Source of the DNA: Gp1-AA133 sp963850425
GTDB taxonomy: Bacteria; Acidobacteriota; Terriglobia; Terriglobales; Acidobacteriaceae
Length of the DNA stretch: 64,000 nt
Direction of reading: 5' to 3'
Assembly: GCA_963850425.1 (NCBI GenBank)
Contig: CAWKLF010000005.1
Span: forward strand, 186,001-250,000
Shown: piece by piece, positions 61,341 to 64,000 of the stretch
How positions within the stretch are numbered: the stretch's first letter is position 1
Layout of the letters: every line of letters begins with the position of its first letter
Position numbers and translations under genes: made by a program
The notes under the pieces: model-generated
Told to the model about the DNA's origin: nothing
What the model saw: the letters and a program-made list of their open reading frames with translations, nothing else
The model's database searches: none

Positions 61341-61559
61341 ATGAAACTTGTGATCAACGGTGACGAACAGCTCGTCGATGGCCCCATTACCCTCAGTGGC
61401 CTGATCGAACACTTGGGAATGAAGGCCGACCGGGTAGCGGTCGAGCTGAATCTTGACATCGTGCCGCGCCCGCAGTGGGTGGAAACTCAGCTTGCGGACG
61501 GCGATCGCCTGGAAATCGTACACTTTGTGGGCGGCGGTTCTCCGGATCCGCTTGGGTAG
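61341..61559 (+). CDS. thiS: Sulfur carrier protein ThiS, with C-terminal extension
   Basis: 72 residues. LVINGDEQLVDGPITLSGLIEHLGM, DRVAVELNLDIVPRPQW and DGDRLEIVHFVGGG match ThiS, the sulfur carrier for the thiazole of thiamine. Normal ThiS ends at the GG; here SPDPLG follows. The extension would block adenylation unless it is cut off. It is ten bases upstream of an M48 peptidase in the same transcript. Confidence 0.85.
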   Translation: MKLVINGDEQLVDGPITLSGLIEHLGMKADRVAVELNLDIVPRPQWVETQLADGDRLEIVHFVGGGSPDPLG

Positions 61560-61569
61560 GAGGTATGTC

Positions 61570-62478
61570 GTGAAACGAATCGTAGCCGTGCCAATTCTCA
61601 CCGCTATCCTAATCGCGCTCGCTTGGGCCCAAGGTCCAACCCAGTTCCATGCTGGCTTCAATCTGTTCTCCAAGCAGCAGGACGTGCAACTCGGCCAGGA
61701 GAACGCTGCCCAGGTCCGCAAGCAGATGAAGGTCATCCACGATGCTTTTCTCACCGAATACGTGACCCGCGTCGGCAACCGGCTTGTTGGTTCCCGCGAA
61801 GCGAAGGAGAGTGGCTTTCCCTTTACATTTGAAGTGGTCGCCGATCCATCCATCAACGCCTTTGCTCTACCCGGCGGTCCGATGTTCATAAACACCGGGC
61901 TGCTGAAGGCGGTCGACAACGAAGCGCAACTGGCCGGAGTGATGGGCCACGAGATGTCGCACGTCATTTTGCGGCACGGCACCAATCAGGCTTCAAAAAG
62001 CAAACTCATCGAGCTGCCGGCCCTACTCGGCTCGCAGGTGGCGGGCGGTTCGTTGATCGGGCAGTTAACCCAACTCGGAATCGGTCTGGGCGCCAATAGC
62101 GTCCTTCTGAAGTTCTCTCGTTCGGCAGAAAGCCAGGCCGACCTGATGGGATCTCACCTGATGGCGGAAGCGGGCTACAATCCCATGGAAATGGCGCACT
62201 TCTTCGAGAAGCTCAACGCCCAGGGCGGTGGCCGGACCATCCAATTTTTCTCGGATCATCCCAACCCCGACAATCGTGAGCGCGCCATCGAGCAGGAATT
62301 GCAAAAGCTGCCGCAGCAGGATTATCGCTTTCAGACGGGCCAATTTGACCAGATGAAAAAGTTCGTCGCCCGCATCCGGGAACCCAAGCCCAAAACCCCG
62401 GCGCCCGCTCAGCAGCAGGGTCAACCAGCACAGCAGCAGGAACAGCAGCAACAACAGCAGCAACAGCAGCAACAGTAG
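61570..62478 (+). CDS. M48 family metallopeptidase with polyglutamine tail
   Basis: 302 residues. It starts at GTG 61570 behind AGGAGG. A signal peptide ends ALAWAQ. The zinc site is HEMSHVILRHG with the later Glu in SAESQADLMGSHLM, as in BepA/LoiP-type periplasmic peptidases. FFSDHPNPDNRERAIEQEL is the usual end of the domain. The last 40 residues are Pro/Lys/Gln and then an almost pure Gln run coded by CAG/CAA repeats (62430-62476). It probably acts in envelope quality control. Confidence 0.9.
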   Translation: MKRIVAVPILTAILIALAWAQGPTQFHAGFNLFSKQQDVQLGQENAAQVRKQMKVIHDAFLTEYVTRVGNRLVGSREAKESGFPFTFEVVADPSINAFALPGGPMFINTGLLKAVDNEAQLAGVMGHEMSHVILRHGTNQASKSKLIELPALLGSQVAGGSLIGQLTQLGIGLGANSVLLKFSRSAESQADLMGSHLMAEAGYNPMEMAHFFEKLNAQGGGRTIQFFSDHPNPDNRERAIEQELQKLPQQDYRFQTGQFDQMKKFVARIREPKPKTPAPAQQQGQPAQQQEQQQQQQQQQQQ

Positions 62479-62733
62479 ATCCGCTCACCCCTCATTCCAT
62501 TGTCATCCTGAGCGCAGCGAAGGACCTATGCATTTTTGCCAGCGACAGCAAGATGCATGAATTCTTGGCTAGGCTCAGAACGGCACTCCCTTCCGCTGAA
62601 TGCTGCGTTCAACATGCCGAGCTTCTCGGGCGGACAGGCGAGGGCGCCTGTCCCTACGTGGTTCGTGTGATTGCGGGCATGCAACTCGACCGCTACTGAA
62701 TATCCTTAATCACTCCCTGTGCAAGACTCTTTG
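62479..62733. repeat. Intergenic repeats (CCTGAGCGCAGCGAAGG and AGGG hairpin)
   Basis: Contains the short repeat at 62503-62527 and a perfect 9-bp hairpin GGACAGGCG-AGGG-CGCCTGTCC (62632-62653). No ORF is supported. The two repeat families also occur at 44939 and 38687. Confidence 0.75.
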
Positions 62734-62796
62734 TTGACATCAAGCAAAGTGGACCTAGAATGTTTTAAACATTTCTGCCTCTGATTGTTTCAGAGG
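62734..62796 (+). promoter_or_regulatory. Promoter, palindrome and hairpin upstream of the MerR-like gene
   Basis: TTGACA (62734-62739) and TAGAAT (62756-62761) are 16 bases apart. The palindrome AATGTTT-T-AAACATT (62759-62773) overlaps the -10 and start site and suits a dimeric repressor. CCTCTGA (62778-62784)/TCAGAGG (62790-62796) is a perfect 7-bp hairpin that contains the AGAGG ahead of the start codon. Confidence 0.65.
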
Positions 62797-62809
62797 TCAT
62801 GCACAGAAT

Positions 62810-63289
62810 TTGCAAAAACGATTCACATCCCGAGAAGTGGTGCAGTTGACGGGTATTAGTGCCCGACAACTGCAGTGGTGGGATGAGCGGGGCATTGTTG
62901 CGCCGGCGCGGGAAGGCCGTCGCCGCCTCTATTCCATGGAGGACCTCTCCGAGATCGCGGTGATTTGCGAGTTACGCGATCGAGGGTTCTCGTTGCAGCG
63001 CGTCCGCAAAGTCGTTCGCTTTCTGCAACACGAATTCAACCAGCGCCTGGCGGAAACGGTCAGCGGTGCCTCCGACTATCACCTGCTGACGGATGGGAGA
63101 AGCCTTTACCTTGAAACTTCAGCACAGCAGATTGTGGACATCCTCAAGAATTCTCGTCAACCGATGCTGGCGGTCTGTCTCAGCGACACCGTTCGCCGGG
63201 TTCGCGCCAACATCCGAGGCGGCAAAAAACGCAGTAACCCGGCGGGTCGCGCGACCAACGCCGAAGGCCGGAAGAAAGATGCGTCCTAG
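62810..63289 (+). CDS. MerR-family transcriptional regulator
   Basis: 159 residues. RFTSREVVQLTGISARQLQWWDERGIVAP is the MerR winged-helix start with RRLYSMEDL as the wing, and ELRDRGFSLQRVRKVVRFL the linking helix. The C-terminal part has no recognised effector domain and ends in a basic tail. The start is TTG 62810; no nearer ATG is in frame. It lies 25 bases before the zinc-ribbon gene. Confidence 0.85.
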   Translation: MQKRFTSREVVQLTGISARQLQWWDERGIVAPAREGRRRLYSMEDLSEIAVICELRDRGFSLQRVRKVVRFLQHEFNQRLAETVSGASDYHLLTDGRSLYLETSAQQIVDILKNSRQPMLAVCLSDTVRRVRANIRGGKKRSNPAGRATNAEGRKKDAS

Positions 63290-63314
63290 CGAAGCCTGAG
63301 CCCGAGGAGGTCAC

Positions 63315-63578
63315 ATGAATGCAGAACTGGACTTCTTGAGCGAATGGATCCCGGAGCAGATGCTCCCGGGCACGCTATTCGTGCTGGAGAACGCAGGCGA
63401 GGTTGGCGAGAAGGAGGACCCCTATTGGGCCGTGCTTTCGTGCCCATCGTGTGGGACGCTGGGCTTGGTCACGCGCAAGCAGGTGGCCGGCTTGTTGCCT
63501 GTGATCTGCGGGTCGGACCAATGTTCCGCACAGTTTTTTATTCACGACAGCGAGATCGTGCCGCGAAAGCCCATCTGA
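63315..63578 (+). CDS. Small zinc-ribbon protein
   Basis: 87 residues. CPSCG and, 20 residues later, CGSDQC form a four-Cys zinc site. The N-terminal part (LDFLSEWIPEQMLPGTLFVLENAGEVG) is acidic. Function unknown; GAGGAGG lies before the ATG. It probably shares a transcript with the MerR gene. Confidence 0.75.
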   Translation: MNAELDFLSEWIPEQMLPGTLFVLENAGEVGEKEDPYWAVLSCPSCGTLGLVTRKQVAGLLPVICGSDQCSAQFFIHDSEIVPRKPI

Positions 63579-63616
63579 TGTTGGAGCGGGAATGTGAAAG
63601 TTACGGGAAGGGATAA

Positions 63617-64000
63617 TCAGCAGGCCAGTTCGTCGCGAGAAATCTTGAGCCCGTTCAAATTCCCCAAGGCCGCCACCGCAATCGCCTCAGTACGGAAGAA
63701 ATCATTCGCCATCTCGTGCAAATCCTCAGCAGTGACTGCCTCGATCTTCTCGATCACTGCGTCCATGCCATAGAACTTGTCGAAATACATATCCTGACGT
63801 GCCAGGTTTGACATGCGCGAGGTCGAGGACTCCAGCGATAGCATCAGGCTGCCCTTGAGCTGATCCTTCGCCCGCCGCACCTCTTCTTCCGGCAGTTTCG
63901 CCGACTTCAACTGCTTGAATTCCGACACCACCGACTGCACCACCTTTGCTGCCGACTGCCGCGAGGTCCCCGCATATACCGAGAGGCAGCCAGTGTCCAG
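63617..64000 (-). CDS. M16 family peptidase, C-terminal end (5' truncated)
   Basis: The frame runs off the right edge. The visible 127 residues are the end of an M16B insulinase-like zinc peptidase: DTGCLSVYAGTSRQSAAKVVQ, KLPEEEVRRAKDQLKGSLMLSLESSTSRMSNLARQ and VTAEDLHEMANDFFRTEAIAVAALG. The zinc-binding HxxEH half lies outside the window or in a partner protein. Confidence 0.88.
   Translation of the reverse strand: MDTGCLSVYAGTSRQSAAKVVQSVVSEFKQLKSAKLPEEEVRRAKDQLKGSLMLSLESSTSRMSNLARQDMYFDKFYGMDAVIEKIEAVTAEDLHEMANDFFRTEAIAVAALGNLNGLKISRDELAC

Overview
This 64 kb window looks like chromosomal DNA of an acidobacterium, probably class Terriglobia (Koribacter-like). That is an inference, not a database result. 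It rests on moderately high G+C, GNRA-loop hairpin repeats scattered between genes, and a mix of a XoxF-type dehydrogenase, DUF4382 and acidic-tailed proteins, a manganese catalase and a long nuo operon. Most genes are ordinary and intact. Both edges cut genes: an F420-type luciferase-like oxidoreductase on the left and an M16 peptidase on the right.

Layout. 1-6.1 kb: a small basic protein, then a three-gene formate dehydrogenase operon whose catalytic subunit reads through an in-frame TGA as selenocysteine, with a visible bacterial SECIS hairpin. 6.4 kb: tRNA-Asp. 6.7-12.1 kb: transporters, DUF1259, DoxX, a lipase-like hydrolase and a YdhR-like protein. 12.2-21.6 kb (minus strand): a tightly packed ten-gene operon running XoxF-type PQQ dehydrogenase, XoxJ-like binding protein, cytochrome c, a caa3-type oxidase (II, I, III), a small membrane protein, CtaG, a cytochrome c lipoprotein and a GlcG/HbpS-like protein. 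21.7-30.7 kb: stress and redox genes (Zn-dependent alcohol/formaldehyde dehydrogenase, SRPBCC, SDR, Mn-catalase, isochorismatase-like), a PolX-like protein with a degraded polymerase site, and an ArsR-VOC-AHSA1 operon. 30.7-32.6 kb: a gene-poor stretch holding two copies of a roughly 300 bp repeat around a PDZ fragment. 32.6-41 kb: exported proteins (DUF4382 lipoprotein, Tat multicopper oxidase, Kelch protein), a histidine-kinase fragment and an acidic-tailed protein interrupted by a 19-bp tandem duplication. 41-46.5 kb: DUF1801, FAD monooxygenase, peroxiredoxin, GNAT, DAHP synthase with an apparent attenuator, and a Flp pilin. 46.6-60.5 kb (minus strand): the nuo operon A-C-D-E-F-G-H-J-K-L-M-N, lacking nuoB and nuoI. 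60.6-64 kb: a conserved hypothetical, ThiS, an M48 protease, a MerR regulator, a zinc-ribbon protein and an M16 peptidase.

How the genes fit together. The XoxF operon would oxidise an alcohol such as methanol in the periplasm and pass electrons through cytochrome c to its own oxidase. The Zn-dependent dehydrogenase could act on formaldehyde and the Sec formate dehydrogenase on formate, so the parts of a C1 oxidation route lie within 24 kb. Complex I gives the second respiratory entry point.

The most notable observations are: (1) an aromatic-rich, apparently leaderless leader peptide plus terminator upstream of DAHP synthase; (2) the fused XoxF/caa3 operon, whose oxidase has unusual D-channel residues; (3) a nuo operon without nuoB and nuoI, with a frameshifted nuoM and repeat-filled spacers; (4) a 19-bp duplication that breaks the frame of an acidic tail.
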